A stretch of DNA of 61,586 nucleotides, from contig CALFWZ010000009.1 of NCBI GenBank assembly GCA_937928405.1, positions 1 to 61,586 of the forward strand, read 5' to 3'. Source of the stretch: an uncultured Saprospiraceae bacterium. Lineage in GTDB: Bacteria; Bacteroidota; Bacteroidia; Chitinophagales; Saprospiraceae. The position numbers were made by a program, and so were the translations under genes. Every line of letters starts with the position of its first letter. The stretch's first letter is position 1. The notes beneath the pieces were generated by a model, which saw only the letters and a list, made by a program, of their open reading frames with translations, searched no databases and was not told the origin of the DNA. This document shows, piece after piece, positions 9,126 through 18,432 of this stretch.

Positions 9126-9242
9126 ACTGCAAAAAAAACGAACATTTCTCTGGATTAAATATTTTGGTGAAAACGGTGAAAATTGTCCTATACGAATAAT
9201 AAAATCACATATACATTTACACCGATAACAGAAATTCTACAC

Positions 9243-9536
9243 ATGACAGAGAATAGAAAAAAGATATTGGATACTTTTCAAAAATGTCTTTATGACAACT
9301 ATATAAATTACTGTCACCGTCATAAATTGATGCAGTCAAATGAAGGCTTAATCATCTTCTTAATTGACCAAGATTTGATACCACCTAAAAACATTAAAGG
9401 TTATGCGGTGATAAATGAATTTAAAAAGATAAAAGAAGAACAGAAGCAGAAAAAGACAAAATTAGTAGAATTGCTTTCTGACAGATTTAATCTTTCTGAA
9501 CGTACTGTTTGGGGTATTTTGAAATCGGGAAAATGA
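9243..9536 (+). CDS. Small HTH-type protein, first gene of the GTPase operon
   Basis: A 97-residue protein if read from the ATG at 9243; an in-frame TTG at 9183 would add 20 residues of low-quality sequence, so I prefer the ATG. The C-terminal third (KLVELLSDRFNLSERTVWGI) reads as a helix-turn-helix, with a Lys/Glu-rich helix before it. It starts the operon, 33 nt ahead of the GASH-like gene, which fits an autoregulator. DNA binding is inferred from the HTH pattern only, and I do not recognise a named family. Confidence 0.6.
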   Translation: MTENRKKILDTFQKCLYDNYINYCHRHKLMQSNEGLIIFLIDQDLIPPKNIKGYAVINEFKKIKEEQKQKKTKLVELLSDRFNLSERTVWGILKSGK

Positions 9537-9569
9537 AAAATAATTATACATAAAAAAATAACAAAATTA

Positions 9570-10772
9570 ATGTTACAGAAATTTTTAAATCAAAACCTAA
9601 TTAGCACAGTCAAAGACGATGCAGCATTTAGTAAACTTCAGACCTCCGCAAGAAATCTTGCTAATAAAATAAGTAAGAATAAAACTAAGATTCAAAGTTA
9701 TACTCTTGTTGCTTTTGACCCTAATATTAATGCGGATAATCACATCGTCGAAGAAGTAAATAAAATAATTTCTAAAAAATGGAATACATTCATTCAGAAT
9801 ACGGGAGACACTCACTTGACCGTTATTCGAGCTGTAATTCTTGAGGCATTAGAACTAATATCTAGTGATGATATTAACGATGGGAATTTAATTTGGTTGA
9901 CAAGTAGAAACATTATCAGATATTATAAACTAGGAAAAGAGAAAGAGATTCTAATTGAGTTTCTTCAAAAATTAGGTGGCCAAATTGAGAATCAAGCACA
10001 AACCAATTGGTCTATGACCTTTGATAAAAAGAATAAAATCGTTCAAGCAAAAATAGTAATCCCTAAACCTTCTAATGTCCAATCAACAATTGAAAAGGAC
10101 ATAAAAGAAGCAATCTTAAGTATTGCAGAAGGTGGTAAAAATCCATCATCTCCTACTCTAGTTGATGGTGCATGGGGAACTCATTTTGCTTCAAGAGTTA
10201 GTGATATTATTAATCAAGTAGTATCTAGTTCATTAATAAAACAGGGAAAGACAATTAGTAGTTTCCTCAATAATCAAGATAATGGTGATGGAGATCATTT
10301 TCAATTAATTGACATGAGAACTCACTTATTATGGTGGAAAGAAGCTTGCTATTCGCCAGTAAAAGATATGAGTTATATAGAAATAAGTAAAGCTGTATTA
10401 CCTATAGTTATGCCTTTTGATTACTCAAGATTTGTTCCAGTTTTATATCCTTTAAGTGCTGATTATTTTTTAAGGGAAGTGTTCCAAAAAGTATACAATG
10501 GTGACAATAAAAAAATAAAGCTTACAGAAATTATTAAACGGTTTAAGGAGCAATCAAAAGAAATAGAATCATTCATTCCAGGTTATCATGCTGACTACAA
10601 CAATAGAATTTCATTATTAGCTTTCGTCTCTGGATTTTTAAAAGGAGATTATTCCCTAAAGAATATAAATAAATTAATCGGCATTAATGGTTCGGATGAA
10701 ATCAGTATGACAGAAATAATGCTATGGTTGTTCCATGATTTTCAATCTATAAAAATAATATCTCAGAAGTAA
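9570..10772 (+). CDS. GASH-like all-helical protein of a GTPase-associated system
   Basis: A 400-residue, mainly helical protein. Its N-terminal pattern (LQTSARNLANKISKNK, then YTLVAFDPNINADNHIVEE, then W-TFIQNTGDTHLTVIRAVILEAL) matches my recollection of the GTPase-associated system helical (GASH) family, which occurs beside double-GTPase and GAP1 proteins in predicted bacterial conflict systems. No catalytic motif is visible, so a structural or adaptor role fits. The stop lies 4 nt before the next start, and the gene order GASH, GTPase, GTPase, GAP1, effector supports the assignment. Family membership rests on pattern memory, not a search. Confidence 0.7.
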   Translation: MLQKFLNQNLISTVKDDAAFSKLQTSARNLANKISKNKTKIQSYTLVAFDPNINADNHIVEEVNKIISKKWNTFIQNTGDTHLTVIRAVILEALELISSDDINDGNLIWLTSRNIIRYYKLGKEKEILIEFLQKLGGQIENQAQTNWSMTFDKKNKIVQAKIVIPKPSNVQSTIEKDIKEAILSIAEGGKNPSSPTLVDGAWGTHFASRVSDIINQVVSSSLIKQGKTISSFLNNQDNGDGDHFQLIDMRTHLLWWKEACYSPVKDMSYIEISKAVLPIVMPFDYSRFVPVLYPLSADYFLREVFQKVYNGDNKKIKLTEIIKRFKEQSKEIESFIPGYHADYNNRISLLAFVSGFLKGDYSLKNINKLIGINGSDEISMTEIMLWLFHDFQSIKIISQK

Positions 10773-10776
10773 TCTT

Positions 10777-11739
10777 ATGGAGAAACAATGTAAAATAAAA
10801 GAATGCGCTGCGCCAGTTGGTGATTGTCATGAATCGGGAGGTAGTTGTGAGAATTGCTGCCATTGGTTAGAGTCTAATGCTGCCAATGAAGAAGAAGGAA
10901 AGGTGGTCCCCAAAAAAATAATTAAATCGAATTTAAGCTGGAGTGGCGAACCACTGAAAGTAGATGAACTACCAGTTGTTACGAGTCGAAATAGCCCAAT
11001 ATGCATTGGAATAGTGGGGAAAGTGGATGCCGGAAAGACAACATTTCTAGCAATGCTATATACCCTTTTATTTAATGGTAGAAAACTAGAAGCCTATAAC
11101 TTTTCAGGAACTTTTACAATCAAAGGTTGGGATGAACTTTATTCTAAGCTTAAGATTCAAAAAGAGAAAGTAACTTTTCCTGATCCTACGCCCACTGAAT
11201 ATATTAGATTATTACACTTAGCTCTGAGAGATAAAAATAATAGTTTAAAAGATTTGTTGATTTCTGAAGCATCTGGTGAAGTTTATACTTATTGGTCTCA
11301 AAATAGAAATGATGAGCTTGCTCAAAATGCTCGATGGGTCTATAAAAATGCTGAAGGGTTTATTCTCTTTGTTGATTGTGATGATTTGTTAAACCATAAA
11401 AATCGAGCTAAAACAGAAATCATAGATATTGCTCAACAATTAAAGCATGACTTACAATCAAGACCTGTTGTTATAGCATGGTCAAAATCGGATACACTTA
11501 GCAAAGTTAATCCCCAAATTATTGCATCATTAAAAAGTGAGTTTAAAAACCTCTTTTCAAATTATACAGAAATCGAAATAAGTAATTTTTCAAAAGGAGA
11601 GCCAGATGAGATGGTTCATACAAATAACTTGAAAGTTATAGATTGGTTGATAGAAAAATTGGTAATTCCTTCAAATGAGGAATTATCAATTTCATCAAAT
11701 TATAAAAATGACTTTTTTCTTAACTATAAAGGAACATGA
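10777..11739 (+). CDS. DO-GTPase2-like P-loop GTPase with N-terminal Cys cluster
   Basis: A 320-residue GTPase. The N-terminus has six to seven Cys/His positions (C5, C10, C17, H18, C24, C27, C28), probably a zinc site, as in DO-GTPase2-type proteins. The P-loop GIVGKVDAGKTT lies at 78-89. A G4-like SKSD in the VVIAWSKSD stretch near residue 238 replaces the usual NKxD. The switch II region reads ISEASGE rather than DxxG. The 4-nt overlap ATGA couples it to the next GTPase. Paired GTPases of this kind are thought to gate effector activation in GTPase-centred immune systems. GTP specificity is inferred. Confidence 0.75.
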   Translation: MEKQCKIKECAAPVGDCHESGGSCENCCHWLESNAANEEEGKVVPKKIIKSNLSWSGEPLKVDELPVVTSRNSPICIGIVGKVDAGKTTFLAMLYTLLFNGRKLEAYNFSGTFTIKGWDELYSKLKIQKEKVTFPDPTPTEYIRLLHLALRDKNNSLKDLLISEASGEVYTYWSQNRNDELAQNARWVYKNAEGFILFVDCDDLLNHKNRAKTEIIDIAQQLKHDLQSRPVVIAWSKSDTLSKVNPQIIASLKSEFKNLFSNYTEIEISNFSKGEPDEMVHTNNLKVIDWLIEKLVIPSNEELSISSNYKNDFFLNYKGT

Positions 11740-12569
11740 ATATACCTCTATTAATAATTGGAAGACCTGACTCTTCAAAGACAACTCTTCTTGCTCAATT
11801 TTACTCTAAATTAAGAAAAAATAAAAGCAGAATTAAGCTTTGTGAAAGAGGTGCTGAAAACATTGAACCGATAATAGAAACAAGAAGAAATTTAGCAGAG
11901 GGTAAAGAGTCAGAATCTACCTCTTCCGGGACCAATTCAAATCTCTTATTACCTATTGAGTTTCAAGGGCAAACCATTGAACTTAATTGTCCTGATTATG
12001 GAGGAGAACAAATTGATGTTATAATGAATCAAAGAGAAGTTGATAAAAAATGGAAAAAGTCGATTCAAGAAAGTAATCATTGGATTTTCTTAATTAGGCT
12101 CACTAATTTAGATTCCAGCTTTGATTTAAGTTCTAAAAATTATAAAAAAAAATACTCAAAAGAAAGTAATGATCCGCAGCAAAGCACTTACAGGATGTCT
12201 GATCAATCTTTGTTAATTGAATTATTGCAATTCTTTTTATTTTTTAAAAAAAATAATTTTCATCTAAAAAATCCTCAAATTAAATTAACAATTAGTTTAA
12301 CATGCTGGGATGAAATAGAAACAGGAGTCACCCCAAGAGAAACTTTATTGAAATATGCACCTCTTCTCCTGAATTTTGTCGAATCAAATTGGGAGAAAAA
12401 TAAATTAAAAATAATAGGCCTTTCAGCTCAAGGATTTAGTTTAACCAAACAAGAGAATAAAAAGAAATACTTAGAAGAGGGATCACCCGAAGATTATGCA
12501 TATATAATTAGAGAAAGTGGAGAAAGAGTCGAAGACATTACTGAATTCATTATTGAAGCATTAACTTAA
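11736..12569 (+). CDS. DO-GTPase1-like P-loop protein with non-canonical SKT P-loop
   Basis: A 277-residue protein whose very N-terminus is the P-loop. It reads G9-R-P-D-S-S14-K15-T16-T17, so the Gly before the catalytic Lys is Ser. A switch-II-like D87-Y-G-G motif follows. A TCWDE segment near residue 190 could be the G4 loop. Length, position and pairing with the preceding GTPase fit DO-GTPase1. It overlaps the upstream gene by ATGA and its own stop overlaps the next start (TAATG), so the three are translationally coupled. The SKT P-loop may weaken nucleotide turnover; that is inference. Confidence 0.7.
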   Translation: MNIPLLIIGRPDSSKTTLLAQFYSKLRKNKSRIKLCERGAENIEPIIETRRNLAEGKESESTSSGTNSNLLLPIEFQGQTIELNCPDYGGEQIDVIMNQREVDKKWKKSIQESNHWIFLIRLTNLDSSFDLSSKNYKKKYSKESNDPQQSTYRMSDQSLLIELLQFFLFFKKNNFHLKNPQIKLTISLTCWDEIETGVTPRETLLKYAPLLLNFVESNWEKNKLKIIGLSAQGFSLTKQENKKKYLEEGSPEDYAYIIRESGERVEDITEFIIEALT

Positions 12570-15094
12570 TGGAATTAATAGTACATCAATTGCTATGTGG
12601 AGAGAAAGACAAGGCTTTTAGTTTGTTAAGAACTACATTACAAAATAAAGTAGTTGCGAGAAATCTTGCTTTTAAATCAGACTTAGAAGATAAACCAAGC
12701 GGTACATCTTGGAAACCAAATATTCGCGGCTTCATTGTTGATGACTATTTTTTGATTATGAAAACTTATCCTGACAACTCTAAGATTGTGAGAAGAGGAA
12801 GAGTATTTTCTCATGTGTTAGCAATTTCAAAGAATCAACTAAATCAAGTTTACAGTATTGAGTCTTTGCTTAGAATATTTCCTGAAGAGATAAATAAAGA
12901 AATTGAAATAAAACCTATTAAATATATTCATAAAAAAGAATATTCTTTAAAATTTCTCCAAGAATTGAAGCCTCGCTTTAATAAAGCAGTGCATGGGCTT
13001 TACAAACAAGATAAGTATAGAAATACAACGATTTGGATTGGTCAAGATAATTTTGAAAAAGCAACATCTCAATTATGGTCAATTCTCAGCTTTGAGCAGA
13101 AAAGGAATTTAAACTTTGGTATTTATTTTAATCCATCACAAGTTCCCGAAGGAAAAATTAACTTTATCTCAACTACCGAAGCTAGTGAGAGTAAATTCTT
13201 AAATAGTCCGTACAATGTCATTAGAAAAAATGAAAATTATATTCTTACGGAATTTGCTGAACAATATCTAGGGAGAGACGATCAGGCCATTAATAGAATA
13301 GAACAATTTAAAGAAAAAATTAAGGCAAACAAAATTCCACAAACCGAAGTAGTCTATGTAGCTAAAATCATAGAAACATTTGAAAATCTAGAAAAAACAG
13401 ATGACATAAAGCGTCTAATTACTTTAGCAAGTATTATCGCAAAGTATTCACCGGATAATAAGAAAGGAGTTAAATATAAAGCAAAGCTCCTTCAAAAAAT
13501 TATTTCAAACTCTATAAATGAAAGCGGAGAAGATTTACTTCGATTAAGATTTTTTAAAATAGAATGTTACAGTGAAAGTAAGACAAAGTTAACTGCTATA
13601 GTGGAAGAATGGTTGGAAAAAAATTTATTTGATTTAAAAAGGAATACAAACAATGATTATTCAATATTCCTACAAGAGTATTTTAAGATGTCTCCTAGAA
13701 ATTGGTGGACGGATTCAGTTGAAAAAAAACTAATTCCGTTTTTATTTAAATTGAATTCGACAAGCATTAAAATACTACTTAAGTGGTTAAAAAAAGATTT
13801 TAAAATATTTTTTAGAATAAAAGACTTGATTGACAATTCAAATAACGCCGAATTGTTATTTATAAAACACTTTTCTTCAAACTTTAAGAAAAATTATGAC
13901 TCGATAAAAATTTATTGCAAAGACAGAGAATGGTACAAACTTTTTGCAACAGTTTTAAAAATAGAAAAAACGTTCGAAAAAGCTATTGAAGAATACCTTC
14001 AATTTGATCAAAATCCAAAGTCAATCGAAGGTATTGAAATCTTAATAAGTGGAGTCAAACAAAATATAGTCATTGATTTTGCTCTTTTAAATGGAGATAA
14101 AAGGTTAATAGAAAAGTCTGGATTATTCTGTAAGGAAAATTCAAAACTTTTAAATAGAATAACAGTTACCGATTTGAACTGGCAAAAAATTTGGCTTTCT
14201 GCAATTAAACATGGGAATAGCTTGATACAGGGATTAATAAATCCTAAACAACAAATCTTCGAAATTTATAATTCATTTTTAAATGGAAATAAAATTGAGT
14301 CAAGGTTACTACAAAAAATAAGTGAATCTGAATTTGCAAATATTTTAGATTACCCTAAACGTGGTGATATATGGAACAAGTTACCTTCTAATATCAAATC
14401 AAATTTTCTTAAAAAAACTGCTGCATTCCTCTTAAAATCACTCAGTCAAAATGAAGTTTTTCCTATTCCAAATGATAAAGTGCTTTCGAAATACATCTCT
14501 AATTTTGCTATCTCTGACTTTCTTTATTTTAATCGCAATAATTTCAAAGTGGTACTTCCCATTTTTGAGATTTACAAAGATACTCCAGAGGAATATTTAT
14601 TGAATTATGTGCATAATTATTCTGGGAGTATAGATGTAATTGATTCTGTTCGTTTAGGAAAATTGGTTTATGAACATCAACTTAACTCCATTGCACATGA
14701 ACTCTATAGAAAAACGTCTTCTCATATCGGCTTCAAGGGGGCATTAAGTGAATGCTATCAGTTATTTAACCTTTACAATAGAGTGAAAGTAGGATTGACA
14801 AGAAATATTAGTTTCAAAGTTTCAAAAAATGAATGGTGGGATAATTTTCAAGAGCTTACTATTAAGCTTTACCCTTCCCCAATGGCAGGAATTTGGGCAG
14901 AAGCAGGAGGAGAAGAATCCGACTTAAAAGTTAATGGGACAGGTAAGGAAGTGTGGTTAGATGCATTAAAAAAATTACGTAAGAATCGCTTCTCAAATAT
15001 TACAGTTGAGAAACTATTAAGTAAAATGATTGACGAAAATCCACAAAATGAAAATTTGAAAATATTAAAAGACTTATGGAAAAAAAAAGTATGA
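12569..15094 (+). CDS. GAP1-like large scaffold with C-terminal effector-adaptor domain
   Basis: An 841-residue protein. The N-terminal 120 residues have the layout I know for GAP1-N2 (VHQLLCGEKDKAFSLL, then W-PNIRGFIVDDYFLIMKTYPD, then RVFSHVLAI). The middle is long and helical. The last 80 residues (from about 760) form a module with KLYP, an IW-AEAGGEE stretch, VWLDALKK and NITVEKLL, resembling the EAD1/GTPase-associated adaptor type. The same module is repeated at the C-terminus of the next protein, which suggests homotypic recruitment of that effector. The start overlaps the previous stop and the stop overlaps the next start (ATGA). Confidence 0.72.
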   Translation: MELIVHQLLCGEKDKAFSLLRTTLQNKVVARNLAFKSDLEDKPSGTSWKPNIRGFIVDDYFLIMKTYPDNSKIVRRGRVFSHVLAISKNQLNQVYSIESLLRIFPEEINKEIEIKPIKYIHKKEYSLKFLQELKPRFNKAVHGLYKQDKYRNTTIWIGQDNFEKATSQLWSILSFEQKRNLNFGIYFNPSQVPEGKINFISTTEASESKFLNSPYNVIRKNENYILTEFAEQYLGRDDQAINRIEQFKEKIKANKIPQTEVVYVAKIIETFENLEKTDDIKRLITLASIIAKYSPDNKKGVKYKAKLLQKIISNSINESGEDLLRLRFFKIECYSESKTKLTAIVEEWLEKNLFDLKRNTNNDYSIFLQEYFKMSPRNWWTDSVEKKLIPFLFKLNSTSIKILLKWLKKDFKIFFRIKDLIDNSNNAELLFIKHFSSNFKKNYDSIKIYCKDREWYKLFATVLKIEKTFEKAIEEYLQFDQNPKSIEGIEILISGVKQNIVIDFALLNGDKRLIEKSGLFCKENSKLLNRITVTDLNWQKIWLSAIKHGNSLIQGLINPKQQIFEIYNSFLNGNKIESRLLQKISESEFANILDYPKRGDIWNKLPSNIKSNFLKKTAAFLLKSLSQNEVFPIPNDKVLSKYISNFAISDFLYFNRNNFKVVLPIFEIYKDTPEEYLLNYVHNYSGSIDVIDSVRLGKLVYEHQLNSIAHELYRKTSSHIGFKGALSECYQLFNLYNRVKVGLTRNISFKVSKNEWWDNFQELTIKLYPSPMAGIWAEAGGEESDLKVNGTGKEVWLDALKKLRKNRFSNITVEKLLSKMIDENPQNENLKILKDLWKKKV

Positions 15095-16110
15095 CCACGA
15101 TTGTAATCCAAACGGCTATTCCAAAAGAACAAAAAGCAGTATTAGATAAACTCCCAAATTACGAAAGATTTGAACATCCAATTACTGGAACAGAGTATAT
15201 GATAGGAGAATACATTTCTAATGAAAATAAATTAAGAATTGTAGTTGGAAGGACTAATCAAACAAATATTAACTCAGGAATAGAGACAGAACGAATTATC
15301 CAGCAATTTAACCCTTCTCATATCTTTTTTGTTGGAATTGCTGGTGGAAGAAAAGATGTTAAGATTGGTGATGTTGTTATTGGGAGTGATGTGCTTGGGT
15401 TTGAAAGAGGAAAAGATTCGGTAGACTTTTTACCAAGACCCCAGTTTGCATTTTCATCTTATGAATTAGATGTGAAGGCTATTAATTTTTCAAACTCTGA
15501 TGAATGGTTAACATTAGCCAACTCAATTTCAAATCCAAATTTTAAAAATGATGTTTCTGTTTTTTCTGGTACAATAGCATCTGGTGAAAAAGTCATTGCA
15601 GACTCAACTTCATCAGTTTCTAAATTTTTAAATATTAACGGTAGTCATGTTCTAGCAGTAGAAATGGAAGGACTTGGATTTCTAGAAGCATGTAGACCTT
15701 ATCCTTTAATTAAATCATTACTAATACGTGGAATTTCAGATTTAATTGACGGTAAAAGTGAAGTGGAGGAAAAAGGCTCGCATGAATATGCTAGTAAGAC
15801 AGCTACTGAATTTATTTTTGGATTTATAGATTACCTAAATATAACTGAAACGTTTATTCCTATTAGCCTTAAAGAAAAACTGTTAGAAATAACAACTAAA
15901 TTGTATCCAGAAGGATTGAAAGATCAAGAGATTTGGATTAGATCTGGTGGAGACCTAGCATTAATTCAATTAAATACATCAGGCAAGTCCCAATGGGTTA
16001 ATGCTTTACGAAAAATTGAGAACGGAGGAGGTGGAAATATTACCTTTGATTCTTTAATCATTGAAATGAAAGTCGACTTTCCAAATAACCAATCTCTAAA
16101 ATTCCTATAA
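15091..16110 (+). CDS. Nucleoside phosphorylase (MTAN/PNP-like) effector with adaptor tail
   Basis: A 339-residue protein read from the ATG at 15091, which forms an ATGA overlap with the previous stop; an ATG at 15076 is the alternative. Residues 1-250 form a nucleoside phosphorylase/nucleosidase-like domain, with VGIAGGRKD near 80, VEMEG near 190 (the Glu that binds ribose in this fold) and RGISD near 212 (the catalytic Asp position). Residues about 259-338 repeat the adaptor module at the end of the GAP1-like protein (KLYP, IW--SGGD, W-NALRKI, NITFDSL). The family cleaves N-glycosidic bonds; as an effector it would deplete a nucleotide or nucleoside on infection. Substrate is unknown. Confidence 0.85.
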   Translation: MTTIVIQTAIPKEQKAVLDKLPNYERFEHPITGTEYMIGEYISNENKLRIVVGRTNQTNINSGIETERIIQQFNPSHIFFVGIAGGRKDVKIGDVVIGSDVLGFERGKDSVDFLPRPQFAFSSYELDVKAINFSNSDEWLTLANSISNPNFKNDVSVFSGTIASGEKVIADSTSSVSKFLNINGSHVLAVEMEGLGFLEACRPYPLIKSLLIRGISDLIDGKSEVEEKGSHEYASKTATEFIFGFIDYLNITETFIPISLKEKLLEITTKLYPEGLKDQEIWIRSGGDLALIQLNTSGKSQWVNALRKIENGGGGNITFDSLIIEMKVDFPNNQSLKFL

Positions 16111-16216
16111 ATTTAAAAATGGAAATTTATCCCATATTCTTATATCTACCTGTATTGGACCATTTATAGGTAGTCACCAAAATACGTAAAATTGTGACAA
16201 TCCCAACCTCACCCCC

Positions 16217-17416
16217 CTACTTCCGATGCTCCCAAGCAAATTTCAAAAACACCTTGAGTGGGCTAAGTTTGGGATTGGGAGCTTTGCCTAAGCCCATCCG
16301 TTTCATATTGGCGGTATGCCAGGCCGTATCCATGAAGCCCATTTTATCGATAAATTTTATCCCCGTATTTACATTGCCTGCTCGTACTTCTTGAATTTTT
16401 CCTTCAAAAATTTGGTTGGCTAAAAATGGATTTACCGCAAAAGGGCGAGCAATTCCGACAAAATCTAATTCCTTATTTTCGATGGCTTTGGCCATGACGG
16501 AGGTGGTTCGAAAACCACCTGTCAATAATAGTGGAGCGTCGGTGACGGCGCGGGCTTTGACAATAAAATCGGCGAAATAGGCTTCTCGTTCTTGGGTACT
16601 TTTTTTGAGTTTTCGGCCCATCATGGCTGCTTTTTCGTAAGTGCCGCCGGATACTTCGATTAGGTCCATTCCTTGGTCAGCCAGCATCTTGATGACTTGC
16701 AATGATTCCTCTTCGGTAAAGGCGCCTCTTTGAAAGTCGGCAGAATTTATTTTGATCCCAATGGGAAAATTAGAGCCCACTTTTGAGCGCATATTTTTAT
16801 AAATTTCTATGGCAAAGCGAGCTCTATTTTCTATCGAACCGCCCCATTGATCTGCTCTGAGGTTTGTTCTTGTTGATAGAAACTGACTCACTAAGTATCC
16901 ATGAGCACCATGAATTTGTACGCCTTTCCAACCTGCTTTTTTGGCTACCAAGGCCGTTTGTCCAAAGCCTTCTATAATTTCCCAGATTTCTGCTTCTTCC
17001 AAAGGACGCGGTTGATCAAACATATTGAGCATGGGAAGTTGAACATCGGAAGGACTCACTACTTCTTTATTAAATTTCGGGGCTTGCCGCCCCGGATGAT
17101 TGATTTGCATCCAAAGGTGGGAACCATTTTTCTGAGCAGCATCGGCCCATTGTTTTAATGCTTCTAGAAATTTTTCATCTTCCACAATTACATTATGAGG
17201 CTCCCCCAACGCGTTCTTACTCATCATGACATTGCCAGAAATAAGGATACCGGCCCCACTCTTCCCCCAGGTTTCGTATAATTTGATAATTCGATCGGAT
17301 GGTCTGCCTCCTGCATCGGCATCGTTTTCACTCATCGCAGATTTTACGATACGATTGGGAATGGTCATACCACAAGGTAGGGGGAAGGATGTTTGCAGGA
17401 TTTCAGGAGCATTCAT
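16217..17416 (-). CDS. Old Yellow Enzyme family NADH:flavin oxidoreductase
   Basis: A 399-residue FMN-dependent TIM-barrel ene-reductase. Visible family motifs are the N-terminal NRIVKSAM, the INHPGRQ stretch, the VQIHGAHGYL active-site segment with the substrate-binding His pair, and the C-terminal LLTGGFRT and DFVGIARPF phosphate-binding loops. It would reduce activated C=C bonds or nitro compounds with NAD(P)H in the cytoplasm. It is monocistronic and divergent from the AlkD-like gene. Exact substrate cannot be told. Confidence 0.92.
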   Translation of the reverse strand: MNAPEILQTSFPLPCGMTIPNRIVKSAMSENDADAGGRPSDRIIKLYETWGKSGAGILISGNVMMSKNALGEPHNVIVEDEKFLEALKQWADAAQKNGSHLWMQINHPGRQAPKFNKEVVSPSDVQLPMLNMFDQPRPLEEAEIWEIIEGFGQTALVAKKAGWKGVQIHGAHGYLVSQFLSTRTNLRADQWGGSIENRARFAIEIYKNMRSKVGSNFPIGIKINSADFQRGAFTEEESLQVIKMLADQGMDLIEVSGGTYEKAAMMGRKLKKSTQEREAYFADFIVKARAVTDAPLLLTGGFRTTSVMAKAIENKELDFVGIARPFAVNPFLANQIFEGKIQEVRAGNVNTGIKFIDKMGFMDTAWHTANMKRMGLGKAPNPKLSPLKVFLKFAWEHRK

Positions 17417-17539
17417 AATGGATGGAAGTTTTTGACTTTAAAAAAGTAAATTTCGTCTGAGTGTAATTTTAAACAAAAAAAAAGAAATTTGTTTTATTCT
17501 AATAGTATCTTGCTCTATTATCCAAATAAAAAAATAAAA

Positions 17540-18343
17540 ATGAAAATAAGTCAAGAAATTCTAACCAGAAAAGGAGCCAGAAAAGCCCAAGATATTCCCG
17601 CAGCAGTCATTAAATTCTTAAACGCAGGATTAATTGAAACAGCCAACCTCACGGAGTGGCTAGCGGCTGATCAATTGGCCATTTTAAAAACAGTCTTAAA
17701 AGAGATGGGCCAACCGAAATGGTACAAAACATTTGAAACGGCGGTCAACAGTCAAAAGAAAATTTCCGCCAATAACAACGTTAAAGTTATTGGGCAATTA
17801 TTTGGTGAAAACCTAAAAAATAAAAAAGATTTTCTACCCTTAAAAACGCATACTTCCGATGTAGTTAGAAGTTGGGCCTGTTGGGCCATCGCTACGCAAC
17901 AAAAAACCACAAAGCAATTATTGACGGCCATGAAACCTTTTGCGGGAGACACCCATTTTGGGGTGAGAGAAGTGGTGATTTTTGCGACCAAAGATCGCTT
18001 AGCAGCAGACTTAGATACGGCGATTTCGGTACTCGCCACCTGGACAACATCCAAAGACGAAAACGTCCGAAGATATGCCGCCGAAACCCTGAGGCCAACG
18101 GGTGTGTGGACAAAAAAAATACCAGCACTGCACGACCAACCTAAACTAGGATTACCCATCATTGAACCGCTAAAAGCAGACCCTTCTTTATATGTTCAAA
18201 ATGCCGTCGCCAACTGGTTAAATGATGCGTCAAAGTCACAACCGAAGTGGGTGATCCAGCTTTGCAAAAAATGGGAAAAGGCATCGGATGATAAAGCGAC
18301 CCAATACATTATCAAAAGAGGAATGCGGACGATTAATAAGTAG
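17540..18343 (+). CDS. DNA alkylation repair protein (AlkD/AlkC-like HEAT repeats)
   Basis: A 267-residue protein starting at the ATG at 17540; a TTG at 17489 would add 17 unlikely residues. It is built from HEAT-like helical repeats with the family pattern VRSWACWAI, FGVREVVIFA, RRYAAETLRP and YVQNAVANWLNDASK...WV, ending in YIIKRGMRTI. Members remove alkylated bases as HEAT-fold DNA glycosylases; some homologues only bind DNA. I cannot confirm the catalytic Trp/Asp pair of AlkD. Confidence 0.8.
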   Translation: MKISQEILTRKGARKAQDIPAAVIKFLNAGLIETANLTEWLAADQLAILKTVLKEMGQPKWYKTFETAVNSQKKISANNNVKVIGQLFGENLKNKKDFLPLKTHTSDVVRSWACWAIATQQKTTKQLLTAMKPFAGDTHFGVREVVIFATKDRLAADLDTAISVLATWTTSKDENVRRYAAETLRPTGVWTKKIPALHDQPKLGLPIIEPLKADPSLYVQNAVANWLNDASKSQPKWVIQLCKKWEKASDDKATQYIIKRGMRTINK

Positions 18344-18432
18344 TCCCCTCCTGCTAAATTTCTAGACATTTCATCGTAACATTTTTTACATAGAAGCAAG
18401 GTATTTAGCAATAGTAAAACATTTAATGCACA

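Noticed and set aside
17752..18162. Antisense ORF of 136 codons in the AlkD-like gene
   Set aside because: Antisense to a well-supported gene, Cys/Val-rich shadow composition, no start context.
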